This document shows, piece by piece, positions 52,270-61,214 of a stretch of DNA of 64,000 nt. The translations under genes and the position numbers were made by a program. The notes below the pieces were generated by a model. That model ran no database searches. It saw nothing but the letters and a program-made list of their open reading frames with translations, and had not been told where the DNA came from. Origin of the DNA: UBA6522 sp965237785 (GTDB taxonomy: Bacteria > Pseudomonadota > Gammaproteobacteria > Steroidobacterales > Rariloculaceae); assembly GCA_965237785.1 (NCBI GenBank), contig OZ250159.1, positions 2,232,001 to 2,296,000 on the forward strand, in the 5' to 3' direction. Numbering within the stretch: position 1 is the first letter of the stretch; each line of letters starts with the position of its first letter.

Positions 52270-52871
52270 GGCGCCTGCCCTCCTCCGTCCAGGTGGCGAT
52301 AGGTCCTGGCGGTGATATCCAACAGCAGTTCCCGCGGTTCGCCGGGGTTCACCGGCCGAACGTGGATGTCGTGCAGGGTCGCGATCCGGGGCAACGCGGC
52401 GATTTCACTGACAAAGGCGCCAAACTGGTGGTAGTCGCCCCTGAGGCGGATCTTGATGGGCAATTCCGCGTAGAATTCCGTGCGAACGTCCTCCAGAGGC
52501 TGGAAGAGTTGCTCCTCCAGCCCGGCATTTCGGCCCGCCCGAGAGATGTCCGCCAGGAGCCCGGGAATTTCCGCGGTGGCGGGCAACTGATGCAACATGG
52601 CCCCGAACGAGCGCTCGATTTCCGCGCGCTGCACACGGTAGCCGTCCAGGTTCGCTGCGCGCCGCTGCTTGCGCTCGAATCCCTGCCGCAGTTCCCCCTC
52701 TTCAAGAGCGGCCTGTGCCAGTAGCGCAAATTCCGCGTTGACGACGAATACGCGCCCCCCCAGAACGATTACCGCGAGCAGCATGGAGGCCACAGCCGTC
52801 ATGCGAAAACCCTGGGGCCAACGTCCGGGATCGTTCAAGTCCAGCGAGCGGAGTTCTTCCAGAAAGTTCAC
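52266..52871 (-). CDS. pilO: Pilus alignment protein PilO
   Basis: This 201-residue inner-membrane protein has one N-terminal membrane segment (MTAVASMLLAVIVLGGRVFV), a coiled coil (LAQAALEEGELRQGFERKQR) and a ferredoxin-like periplasmic domain (IKIRLRGDYHQFGAFVSEIA). It forms heterodimers with PilN in the type IV pilus alignment complex. The gene overlaps pilN and pilP by 4 bp each. The length is normal for the family (about 200). Confidence 0.92.
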   Translation of the reverse strand: MNFLEELRSLDLNDPGRWPQGFRMTAVASMLLAVIVLGGRVFVVNAEFALLAQAALEEGELRQGFERKQRRAANLDGYRVQRAEIERSFGAMLHQLPATAEIPGLLADISRAGRNAGLEEQLFQPLEDVRTEFYAELPIKIRLRGDYHQFGAFVSEIAALPRIATLHDIHVRPVNPGEPRELLLDITARTYRHLDGGGQAP

Positions 52872-53455
52872 AGGGGTTGCTCGTTTTCGGGCCGGTACTC
52901 GTCGCCGACGCCACGCTGCTCCGCGAAAATCGTGAAATGCACACTACCCGCCGACCCCTCCGCGGCGGATTCCACCAATTCCAGTCCGGGATCCCGCAGC
53001 CATCGCGAGGCATCGATATTGCGCATCAACGCAGCCACACGGCTGCTGGATTCCACCACGCCGTCGAGAACGATGCGGTTGTTGACTTGCTCGATTTCCA
53101 CCAGACGCACGCCGGCGGGAAGGACACGAACAAACTCGTCGAACAGATGTACGATTGCCGCGCGGGAGCGCTGTAGTTCGACGACTACATGCATGCGCGC
53201 CATAAGGCTGTTCTTGCGCACCTCCAGGACTTCTATCTCGGCAATTCGCCGGTCCAGGCCGGCGATTTCGCCGCGAAGCGTGTCATTGCGGACGCGCTGT
53301 TCGGCGAGCTTCCCCTGCACCGCGAGTTTGGCGGCGTACACCGCGAGCCCGCCGGCAAGGGCCGCCATGCATACCGCGAGCAGAAACCCCTGTTGCCGCC
53401 TGCGACGCTGTTCCTCGCGCCAATGCAGAAGATTCACGTTCGGCATCTCAGTCAC
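52868..53455 (-). CDS. pilN: Pilus alignment protein PilN
   Basis: This 195-residue protein starts with the cytoplasmic peptide MPNVNLLHWREEQRRRRQQG, which contains the NLLxWR motif bound by PilM. A membrane segment (FLLAVCMAALAGGLAVYAA), a coiled coil and a ferredoxin-like periplasmic domain (RLVEIEQVNNRIVLDGVVES) follow. It overlaps pilM by 8 bp and pilO by 4 bp. It couples cytoplasmic PilM to PilO and PilP. Confidence 0.93.
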   Translation of the reverse strand: MTEMPNVNLLHWREEQRRRRQQGFLLAVCMAALAGGLAVYAAKLAVQGKLAEQRVRNDTLRGEIAGLDRRIAEIEVLEVRKNSLMARMHVVVELQRSRAAIVHLFDEFVRVLPAGVRLVEIEQVNNRIVLDGVVESSSRVAALMRNIDASRWLRDPGLELVESAAEGSAGSVHFTIFAEQRGVGDEYRPENEQPL

Positions 53456-54509
53456 AGCTCCTCAAAGCCAGGCCGCATGCCGTGATCAACCCGGTATCGC
53501 CGCCGAATACGCCCTGAGCCTCGGCTCTGGCCGAAACATTCATGTGCCCCAGTGGATCGCCGATCTGGGTGCGAATGCCCAGGCGCGCTTCAATCGCGTC
53601 GGCGACACCTGGCAGTTTTGCGCAGCCTCCGCAAACCAGAATCTGTACGGGCTGCCCGACGCTACTGTTGGATGCAAGAAAGAACTGCAGGGAACGGCTG
53701 ACCTGCTGCGACATGTCCTCCAGGAAACCATCCAGAACTTCCGCCCGATAGCCGAATGGCAACTCGCCCGCGTGCTTCGCCTGCTCCGCTTCCTCGACGC
53801 CCAGTCCGTAGGTATCCATGATCTCCTCGGTGAGCTGCCGGCCGCCAAAGGCGAAGTCACGCGTGTAAATGAGCTTGCCGTCGGCAAGCGCGCTGAATGT
53901 GGTGGTGACGGCGCCGAAATCGACCAGGGCGATCAGTTGCCGCAAACCGCCGCCGATCATCTGATGGGTGAGCAGCCGGCACGCCCGCTCCACCGCATAC
54001 GGTTCCGGCTCCACCACGCGCGCCTCCAGTCCCGCGGCCCGAAGCGCGCGCTGCCGCTGGGTCACGTGCACCGAACGCGTGGCAACGAGCAGCACGTCGG
54101 ACATGCCCGCGGCGACCTCGCTCGGGCCCGCCACCTCGAAATCCAGGCTCGCCTCCTCCATCGGGAATGGCAGGAATTGCTCCACCTGAAACGCCACATG
54201 CCCCTGAATTTCATCGTCGCTCAATTTCCCGGGAACCCGAATGGTGCGTGTGACCACGGCGTCGCCGGCGATGGCGGCCGCCGCCTCCCGGCTCCTGGTT
54301 CCGGCGCGCTTCACCGCACGGCGTACGGCCTTGCCTACCGCCTCGACGTCGAGTATGGAAGGGCCATCGATCGAGTCGGCGGGTACCGGCTCCCCGGCAT
54401 ACGCCTCCACCCGGTAGCTCTCGTCACTTTGCGCCAGTTCAACCACTTTTACCGCGTCGGCCGTCATGTCCACGCCCAGAATGGGCCCCTTTGTCCGCAT
54501 CCAGAGCAT
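53448..54509 (-). CDS. pilM: Pilus assembly ATPase-like protein PilM
   Basis: The start at 54509 (MLWMRTKGPILGVDMTADAV) is chosen over a TTG at 54524; GAGAG lies upstream. The 353-residue actin/FtsA-like protein has phosphate-binding loops GVDMTADAVKVVELAQ and LIALVDFGAVTTTFSAL, and the C-terminal VQILVCGGCAKLPGVADAIE. PilM binds the PilN N-terminus at the inner face of the membrane. It is the first gene of pilMNOPQ and diverges from the PBP1A gene; the 256-bp gap between them should hold both promoters, but no clear boxes were assigned. Confidence 0.92.
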   Translation of the reverse strand: MLWMRTKGPILGVDMTADAVKVVELAQSDESYRVEAYAGEPVPADSIDGPSILDVEAVGKAVRRAVKRAGTRSREAAAAIAGDAVVTRTIRVPGKLSDDEIQGHVAFQVEQFLPFPMEEASLDFEVAGPSEVAAGMSDVLLVATRSVHVTQRQRALRAAGLEARVVEPEPYAVERACRLLTHQMIGGGLRQLIALVDFGAVTTTFSALADGKLIYTRDFAFGGRQLTEEIMDTYGLGVEEAEQAKHAGELPFGYRAEVLDGFLEDMSQQVSRSLQFFLASNSSVGQPVQILVCGGCAKLPGVADAIEARLGIRTQIGDPLGHMNVSARAEAQGVFGGDTGLITACGLALRSCD

Positions 54510-54765
54510 GGCAACTGCTCTCAAGGCCCTCCGGTTGAGTTAGAATTCACCGTGATGCTCAATTTGCCCATGTATCCGTTCCCATGGATCGATCGGCACG
54601 CGACGCGCTTCGATACACGAACCAAAGGTTATGCCGACAGTCAAAGAAAGACAGCAACCAAACCTTGGCAATAAGTATTGATTGTGATCGCGCGTGCGGA
54701 AGTTGACGACCGGGGTGCGGGGCACGGGCGTAGACTGGCAAAATATCCAGGCTAGGGGCTCGGCG

Positions 54766-57384
54766 ATGCCAAAGTACGCGAGACTCTCACTCGCCCTCGG
54801 GACCCTCATGGCCGCCGGGTTGCTTGGCATGGGCGCCCTGATCGCGGGCGGCTACTACTATGTGGCGCCCGGTCTCCCCCTGGCCGAGGAACTGCGCGAC
54901 GTGCGCGTGCAGGTCCCGCTGTCCATCTATAGCCGCGATGGTCGCCTGATTTCTCAATTCGGCGAGCGGCGTACTCCGGTCGCCCTGGACGACATCCCGC
55001 CGACGATGGTTCAGGCGGTGCTGGCCGCCGAGGATGACCGGTTCTTCGACCACCCGGGGATCGACTACCAGGGCATCGTGCGGGCGACGCTGTACTTCAT
55101 TTTCAGCGCCGGGGAGCGAGAGCAGGGCGGCAGCACCATCACTCAGCAAATCGCCAGACAGTACTTTCTCACCCGAGACCGAACGCTGGTGCGCAAATTC
55201 AAGGAGTGGATTCTCGCGCTTCGCATCGAACAGGAATTCAGCAAGCAGGAAATCCTGGATATCTTCCTGAACACGACTTTTTTCGGACAGCATGCCTACG
55301 GCGTGGCCGCCGCCTCGCACACCTACTTCGGCAAGACCCTCGCGCAAATCAGCCTCTCCGACGCGGCGATCATCGCGGGGATTCCCCGGGGACCCTCGAT
55401 CCTCAACCCGATCGCCAGTCCGCGGGCAGCGGCGCAAAGACGCGCCTATGTGCTGCGCCGCATGCGCGAGTTGGGATACATCTCCGCCGAGCGGCAACGG
55501 CACGCCCTGGCGGTTCCCGTCGACGGCCGCCGGCACGGTCCTCAGCAGCAGCTGAGCGCACCCTACGTGGCCGAGATGGTGCGCGCCGAGATGATCGACC
55601 GCTTCGGCCTTGCCGCGTATACCGCCGGACTGAAGGTCACCACGACCATCGACAGTCGCTTGCAGCGCGTCGCCGATGCGGCGTTGCGGACCGCGTTGAT
55701 AGACTACGATGAACGGCACGGCTATCGCGGGCCGCTGGCCCGCATCGCCCTTGACGCTCATGCCGCCGAAGCCGCGGAGGGATCGACGGCGGACCGGGAG
55801 GCGGATTCGCCCCCGGGTTCCGGCCAGGAATCCAACTGGCAGGCGCTGCTCGCCGACTACGAGCCGGTTGCCGGCTACCGGACCGGCCTGGTGCTCGGCG
55901 TTGTGCCTGTCCCGCACCCTCGGGACGCCTTGCCGGACATCGCGCCGGAACCCACTGGATCCCCGGAATCGGGACTGGTGACCGACACGGAGACGCTGGC
56001 AGACAAGACGACGGAACCGGAATTTCGCGCCGAGGTCTATTTCAGCGATCTCGGGCGCGTGCCGGTGGAATTCGAATCGCTGGCCTGGGCGGCGCCCTAT
56101 GTCGATGAGAACCGCACCGGCAATGCGCCGCGCAGCGTAATCGACGTGCTGTCATCGGGGGATGTGGTGCGCTTCCGGGAAACCGCGGACGGGGCGCTGC
56201 GATTGAGCCAACTCCCCGAGGCGCAGGGGGCCATCGTGTCATTGGATCCCCTCGACGGAGCGGTCACCTCCCTGTCGGGCGGATTCGATTTCTTTATCAG
56301 CAATTTCAACCGCGTCACCCAGGCGCAACGTCAGCCGGGATCGGCGTTCAAGCCCTTTATCTATTCGGCGGCACTGGACCGCGGCTTCACGGCGGCGTCC
56401 ATCTTCAATGACGCGCCCATCGTCGAGCGCAGCGCGGAACTTGAAGGATTCTGGCGGCCGACCAATTATTCCGAGGGATTCAACGGCCCGACGCGGCTCC
56501 GGGAAGCATTGATCCAGTCGCTCAACCTGGTGTCGGTGCGGGTCATCCAGCAAGCGGGGATACCCCACACCGTCGACTATGTTCGACGCTTCGGTTTTGA
56601 CGAAAACGCCGTGCCGATGAACCCGTCCACGGCTCTGGGTGCGGGCGGGGTGCCGCCTCTGGATCTGGCCGGCGGTTATGCGGCCTTTGCCAATGGCGGC
56701 TACCGGGTTGCACCGTACGTCATCGAGAAAGTCGAGGATGCGGCAGGTGACACACTGTACGCCGCGTCGCCCGCGCTGGCCTGCACCAATTGCGATGAAC
56801 CGGACGATGACGTCGACGAGCGCCTGCTGGGATCCATCACCGATGTCTACGGCGCCCGGGCGTTGGCGCCGCGCGCCATCGATGCCCAGAACGCCTACCT
56901 GATGAACGACATGCTGCGCGATGTCGTACGGCGGGGCACCGGCGCTCGCGCCTATCGCGAACTCGGTCGAACCGATCTCAGGGGCAAGACCGGCACTACC
57001 AATGACCGCCGCGACGCCTGGTTCTCCGGATTCAACGGGGATGTCGTTGCCACGGCCTGGGTTGGTTTCGACCAGGAGAGGTCTCTCGGGAGCGGCGAGC
57101 AGGGAGCGCGGACCGCGCTACCCATGTGGATCGACTTCATGCGCGAGGCCCTCGACGGGCGGCCACTGAGCAGCATGGAGCGGCCTCCCGGGATCATCGA
57201 TGTGCGCATCGATCCAGCAACCGGTCTGGCGGCGAGCAGCCGCGAAGAAAGCGTATTCGAGAAATTCAGGATGGAATTTGCACCGCATGCGCCGGCGCCG
57301 CTGATCCAGGCGCCGACGGAATCGTTGACGGGCAATCCACAACCGGGCTCAGATGATTTCGGTGCGCCCGGATCAATTTTCTAG
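54766..57384 (+). CDS. mrcA: Penicillin-binding protein 1A, bifunctional peptidoglycan synthase
   Basis: The ATG at 54766 (MPKYARLSLALGTLMAAGLL) gives 872 residues with an N-terminal membrane anchor. The glycosyltransferase domain (about 55-230) has EDDRFFDHPGIDYQG with the catalytic Glu and QGGSTITQQIARQYF. The transpeptidase domain has the SxxK motif at S526-K529 (GSAFKPF), a conserved STALGAGGVPPLDLAGGYAA and the KTGT motif at 741-744. An OB-like insert lies between (VPVPHPRD, then EPEFRAEVYFSDLG). Gene order next to pilM is typical of gammaproteobacteria. It builds and crosslinks peptidoglycan in the periplasm. Confidence 0.95.
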   Translation: MPKYARLSLALGTLMAAGLLGMGALIAGGYYYVAPGLPLAEELRDVRVQVPLSIYSRDGRLISQFGERRTPVALDDIPPTMVQAVLAAEDDRFFDHPGIDYQGIVRATLYFIFSAGEREQGGSTITQQIARQYFLTRDRTLVRKFKEWILALRIEQEFSKQEILDIFLNTTFFGQHAYGVAAASHTYFGKTLAQISLSDAAIIAGIPRGPSILNPIASPRAAAQRRAYVLRRMRELGYISAERQRHALAVPVDGRRHGPQQQLSAPYVAEMVRAEMIDRFGLAAYTAGLKVTTTIDSRLQRVADAALRTALIDYDERHGYRGPLARIALDAHAAEAAEGSTADREADSPPGSGQESNWQALLADYEPVAGYRTGLVLGVVPVPHPRDALPDIAPEPTGSPESGLVTDTETLADKTTEPEFRAEVYFSDLGRVPVEFESLAWAAPYVDENRTGNAPRSVIDVLSSGDVVRFRETADGALRLSQLPEAQGAIVSLDPLDGAVTSLSGGFDFFISNFNRVTQAQRQPGSAFKPFIYSAALDRGFTAASIFNDAPIVERSAELEGFWRPTNYSEGFNGPTRLREALIQSLNLVSVRVIQQAGIPHTVDYVRRFGFDENAVPMNPSTALGAGGVPPLDLAGGYAAFANGGYRVAPYVIEKVEDAAGDTLYAASPALACTNCDEPDDDVDERLLGSITDVYGARALAPRAIDAQNAYLMNDMLRDVVRRGTGARAYRELGRTDLRGKTGTTNDRRDAWFSGFNGDVVATAWVGFDQERSLGSGEQGARTALPMWIDFMREALDGRPLSSMERPPGIIDVRIDPATGLAASSREESVFEKFRMEFAPHAPAPLIQAPTESLTGNPQPGSDDFGAPGSIF

Positions 57385-57441
57385 CCCGCATGCCTCACCG
57401 ATGTGCGTAGCGAGGGCTGTCTCCGAGGAGAAAATACGCCC

Positions 57442-58050
57442 ATGACCAGCACCGCGGCCCTGCGGGAGCGCCTGGCGCAGGAAGCCGCCCGCCTCATGAT
57501 CGAAAGTGGCATCCGGGATTACGGACTCGCCAAGCGCAAGGCCGCCCGCCGCCTGGGCGTCCGCGAGGCGTGGGCGCTTCCGGGCAACGCCGAGGTCGAC
57601 ACGAAAATAACCGAGTGGCAGCGCATCTTCGAACCGGAAACCCACGAGCTGCGGCTGAGAGCGCTTCGCAGTCTCGCGCTGGAGGCGATGGACACCCTGG
57701 CGCCATTCCAACCCCGGCTCGCGGGGTCCGTACTGACGGGCGCGATCAACGTGAATTCGCCGGTCGAACTGCATCTTTTTTCCGATGCTCCGGAGGACGT
57801 GGCGCTGGCGCTTGAAGACTGGGGCAAGACATACCGGGACTGCCAGCGCCGCTACCGCTATAACGGGCGGGGCGTTACGCTGATCCCGGGCTACCGCTTC
57901 TCGCTCAGTCGCGAGCGCTTCGAGGCGTTGGTGTTTCCCGAGAAGGGGTTGCGCCAGGCGCCCATGAGTCCGGTAGACAGGCGACCGATGCCGCGGGCGG
58001 GGCGGACGCGGGTTCTGAAACTGCTTGAGCAACATGACACGGCGGATTGA
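57442..58050 (+). CDS. Conserved protein with nucleotidyltransferase-like features
   Basis: The ATG at 57442 (MTSTAALRERLAQEAARLMI) follows GAGGAGAA; the frame from 57403 is longer but unlikely. The 202-residue protein has a helical N-terminus with GIRDYGLAKRKAARRLGV and a central RLAGSVLTGAINVNSPVELH followed by LFSDAPEDVALALEDWG, reminiscent of nucleotidyltransferase cores. No GS-x10-DxD signature can be confirmed. Soluble, no signal peptide. Placed 57 bp after the PBP1A gene in the same direction. Function not assigned. Confidence 0.7.
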   Translation: MTSTAALRERLAQEAARLMIESGIRDYGLAKRKAARRLGVREAWALPGNAEVDTKITEWQRIFEPETHELRLRALRSLALEAMDTLAPFQPRLAGSVLTGAINVNSPVELHLFSDAPEDVALALEDWGKTYRDCQRRYRYNGRGVTLIPGYRFSLSRERFEALVFPEKGLRQAPMSPVDRRPMPRAGRTRVLKLLEQHDTAD

Positions 58051-58108
58051 CGCAGCAAGTCCCGCGGCCGCACGCACGGCGCGGGAGAACCGGCACGGTA
58101 TCGCGGCG

Positions 58109-58645
58109 ATGCGGATCCGTCGATGGCCGTGTTGGTTGTTCGCTGTGCTGCTGGGCGCGTCGGCCGCGGCACAGGAATTCACCCCCGACCAACCCGCGGT
58201 TTTCGTCGCGCAGGGCCACGACGTCGTCGTGATGCCATCCGCGACGGCCTCGATGCGGATGGAGTCGGAATTCGGGCCGATCCAGGGACGCTCCTTTGTT
58301 TCGGGTTCCGGGCGTGTTCACGTAGTGACTTTCGAGGGCGAGACGTTTCGGGCGTCAACCCCGATGGAAGGCCCCAATTCGCGAATCGTCTTCGACCCAT
58401 CGCAACGAAAGTTCGCCCAACTGCTGCCCAGTATCCGTCTCGAACTGGAGGATTACGCCTCATTGGAATCCATCGCCAGTCTGATCGGCGCCACCAACGC
58501 GACGGCCTTCGAAAGCCTGGGCTTTGCCATCATTGAACTCCCGGAGACGCTGCATCCGGTTGAGGCCATCCAGATGCTGGGCAGCCATCCGGAACAACCG
58601 CAGGCGACGCTACGCATTCGCGGACCGCAAATCGAGTGGCGCTAA
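58109..58645 (+). CDS. Small secreted protein preceding the subtilase, function unknown
   Basis: The ATG at 58109 gives a clean signal peptide (RRWPCWLFAVLLGASAAAQE); the ATG at 58034 overlaps the previous stop and would add 25 residues. The 178-residue product has an N-terminal beta-rich part (VFVAQGHDVVVMPSATASMR) and a C-terminal FESLGFAIIELPETLHPVEA that resembles the last strands of a subtilase propeptide or I9-type domain. Its stop overlaps the GTG start of the S8 peptidase gene by 10 bp, suggesting co-translation. A separate chaperone or inhibitor for that protease is possible but inferred. Confidence 0.6.
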   Translation: MRIRRWPCWLFAVLLGASAAAQEFTPDQPAVFVAQGHDVVVMPSATASMRMESEFGPIQGRSFVSGSGRVHVVTFEGETFRASTPMEGPNSRIVFDPSQRKFAQLLPSIRLELEDYASLESIASLIGATNATAFESLGFAIIELPETLHPVEAIQMLGSHPEQPQATLRIRGPQIEWR

Positions 58646-61149
58646 ACGCACCAGGCCCGAAACTCCCGCCGTCTCTCGCAGCGGCTTGTCTGGCATTTCC
58701 GATCGTGAGCGGTTGCGACGGCCCCGGTACGCCGGAACCGCCGGTGAGCGTATCGCTGGTAGCGCCGTCGCCGACCGACATTCTCGAAGCCGAAGATCGA
58801 ACGGTCAGGGTTTCCGTCTCGCTGGATTCCGTGCCGTCAACCAGCCTGCTCGTACCGCTGGAGTATTCGGGTTCGGCCACACGCGACTACGACTACGCCG
58901 TCAGCGCGGACTCGATCATCGTTCCGGCGCGCACCGCGACGGCCAGCGTGGACATCGACATCTTCAGGGATTTTGACGAGGAAGACGACGAGACCATCGC
59001 AATCGGCCTCGGTGATATCGAAGGCAACGGCAAGGCCGGCGCAACAACCCGGATCGAGCTGACCATCGTCGACGGCGGCGCGGCAAATGTCGACAAGAGG
59101 CAAAGCAATCCAGGGCCGGACTTCCTGATCATCCCCACGGGTCTTGTCTTTACCGAAGAGTCCGTCGACTTCGGGGCCGTGGCGATAAATACCTCGTTTG
59201 AGGGCGGGACGCCCGGCCAGTTGATTGCGGAATGGTCGAGCGACCGTGGCTTCAATAGCGACGTCAATTTGCTGGGCGTCGTTGACATTCCCGCGATTGA
59301 CCCTGAGATGCAGCTATTCCCGGTACCGCACGAATTCAGCCTGCCGTACAGCCGCCTGGTGCCCAACGAAACCTACTTCGTCAGGACGTACGTGAACGAC
59401 GGCCAGGCAGCGCCGAGTATGGATCAGTTGCTACGAGACGGTGCCTTGTACCTGTTCGCGTTTGCAACGAATACCGACGGGAGGATTGCTACCCGATGCG
59501 AGGCGCCGGTCAGGGTACCCGGCACGACGGCATCGGATCCCCTGTTCAGCGAACAATGGCATTTGCAAAACAGCGGGCAATCGGCATTCGCGGCAAATCC
59601 CGGAGTTGCGGGAGCGGACCTGCAAATGGCGGCGACCATTCGTAAAGGTTACCGCGGCGACGGGGCGAAGTTGGCCGTCGTCGACACTGGAATGGAGATC
59701 TGTCATCCGGACCTGGCCGCGAATGTCGAAGCCGGCAAATCATTTAATTTCCGTTTCAGGAACAGTGCCGGTTCGTTACAAACGGATCCCTTCAATCACG
59801 ATATTCTCGGGGATCACGGTACCAGCGTTGCCGGGGTCGCCGCGGCGGTGGCCGACAATGGCCTTGGCGGCCGAGGCGTTGCTCCGGACATCGAGCTTCG
59901 AGCGTTCAATATCGGCGCCGACTTCGCCGCGGATTCCGAATTGCAGTTGCTGAACAGTCTTGGCGCCAGTAGCAGCAACCCGGATTCGGCCAGTGCGCAC
60001 ATATTCAACATGAGTTTCGGCATTGTTCTTCCCTCCCAGAATCCGACGGACGATTTCGTCACGCTATTCCGGATGGGCACCTCCGAACTACGGTCGGGGC
60101 TCGGCGCGCTCTACGTCAGGGCAGCCGGCAATGCATTCAGCTTCTGCAACCCCGGACACCCACTCAATGTGGAAGTCGGGTGTATCGGCAGCAACGCCGA
60201 CCCCGATCAGAACCTCCCGTACCTGATCACCGTCGGGGCGTTCAACGCCAACGATGTCAAGTCCTCCTATTCGAGCGCCGGTGCGAACTTGTGGGTGGTT
60301 GCGCCGGGCGGCGAGGACGGCGTGGAAAATCCCGCCATGATCACCACCGACCAGATCGGCGTTGAGGCCGGCTATAGCCAATTGCCCGAAAATCGGCTGA
60401 CCGGCGGACATCCATTGAATACCGACGGCGACTACATCAGTGCTTTCGGAGGCACGTCCTCGGCAGCGCCCGCGACAGCCGGCGCGGTCGCCATCCTGCT
60501 CGGAATCAACCCGGATTTAACCTGGCGGGATGTGAAACACATCCTGGCGGCATCGGCGCGCAAGATCGATCCGCGGATCAAGGCGGTGCGCGCCGCGTTC
60601 AATGGCAAACCGTACATACTGCAACACGCCTGGCAAACCAATGCCGCCGGATATTCTTTTCACAACTGGTATGGTTTCGGCGCCATCGCACTCGATGATG
60701 CGGTTGCCATGGCCGGGTCCTATTCGCCGGATACCCTGGGAGAATTTGTCGCATCTCCGTGGTTCGGGGCGGCGGATATCGGCAACATGCCCCTACCCGT
60801 TCCCGACACCGACGGTGCCGGAGTGACACACACGCTCGAGGTCACCAGGTTACCGGAGGCGGCCAATATTGAAGCCGTGGTTATCGAGATCGGCGTCCGT
60901 CACGGCTATGGCTCGGACCTGGGCGTTCAACTGACATCCCCAAGCGGCACCACGAGCATCTTGAATACACCATTCAACGCAATTCTCGACGGCTACCCGG
61001 GATTGCGCGACTGGCAATTGATGAGCAATGCGTTTTACGGCGAGAATGCCAACGGTACCTGGACGGTTCAGGTCGTTGATCTGGCCGAAGAGGATACCGG
61101 CAGTTTGGATTCGTGGCGGCTGCGGTTCTACTATGGAGACCATCCCTAG
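58636..61149 (+). CDS. S8-family (subtilisin-like) peptidase lipoprotein with P/Homo-B domain
   Basis: This 837-residue protein starts at GTG. It has a lipobox (FPIVSGC, Cys27) and a Calx-beta-like domain at about residues 38-150 (VRVSVSLDSVPSTSLLVPLE). The peptidase domain covers about 310-690, with catalytic Asp in LAVVDTGMEICHPDLA, His in GDHGTSVAGVAAAV, oxyanion Asn in VRAAGNAFSF and Ser in AFGGTSSAAPATAGAVA. A C-terminal P/proprotein-convertase domain ends the protein (VVIEIGVRHGYGSDLGVQLT, then NANGTWTVQVVDLAEEDTGS). It is probably tethered to the outer membrane and degrades or matures exported proteins. The preceding small secreted protein is co-transcribed. Confidence 0.92.
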   Translation: MALNAPGPKLPPSLAAACLAFPIVSGCDGPGTPEPPVSVSLVAPSPTDILEAEDRTVRVSVSLDSVPSTSLLVPLEYSGSATRDYDYAVSADSIIVPARTATASVDIDIFRDFDEEDDETIAIGLGDIEGNGKAGATTRIELTIVDGGAANVDKRQSNPGPDFLIIPTGLVFTEESVDFGAVAINTSFEGGTPGQLIAEWSSDRGFNSDVNLLGVVDIPAIDPEMQLFPVPHEFSLPYSRLVPNETYFVRTYVNDGQAAPSMDQLLRDGALYLFAFATNTDGRIATRCEAPVRVPGTTASDPLFSEQWHLQNSGQSAFAANPGVAGADLQMAATIRKGYRGDGAKLAVVDTGMEICHPDLAANVEAGKSFNFRFRNSAGSLQTDPFNHDILGDHGTSVAGVAAAVADNGLGGRGVAPDIELRAFNIGADFAADSELQLLNSLGASSSNPDSASAHIFNMSFGIVLPSQNPTDDFVTLFRMGTSELRSGLGALYVRAAGNAFSFCNPGHPLNVEVGCIGSNADPDQNLPYLITVGAFNANDVKSSYSSAGANLWVVAPGGEDGVENPAMITTDQIGVEAGYSQLPENRLTGGHPLNTDGDYISAFGGTSSAAPATAGAVAILLGINPDLTWRDVKHILAASARKIDPRIKAVRAAFNGKPYILQHAWQTNAAGYSFHNWYGFGAIALDDAVAMAGSYSPDTLGEFVASPWFGAADIGNMPLPVPDTDGAGVTHTLEVTRLPEAANIEAVVIEIGVRHGYGSDLGVQLTSPSGTTSILNTPFNAILDGYPGLRDWQLMSNAFYGENANGTWTVQVVDLAEEDTGSLDSWRLRFYYGDHP

Positions 61150-61214
61150 CACCAATATCGCGCCACGCGACCCTGCCGCCTGGAAATCCCGCCCGATTCA
61201 CAGGAGTAAACCGG

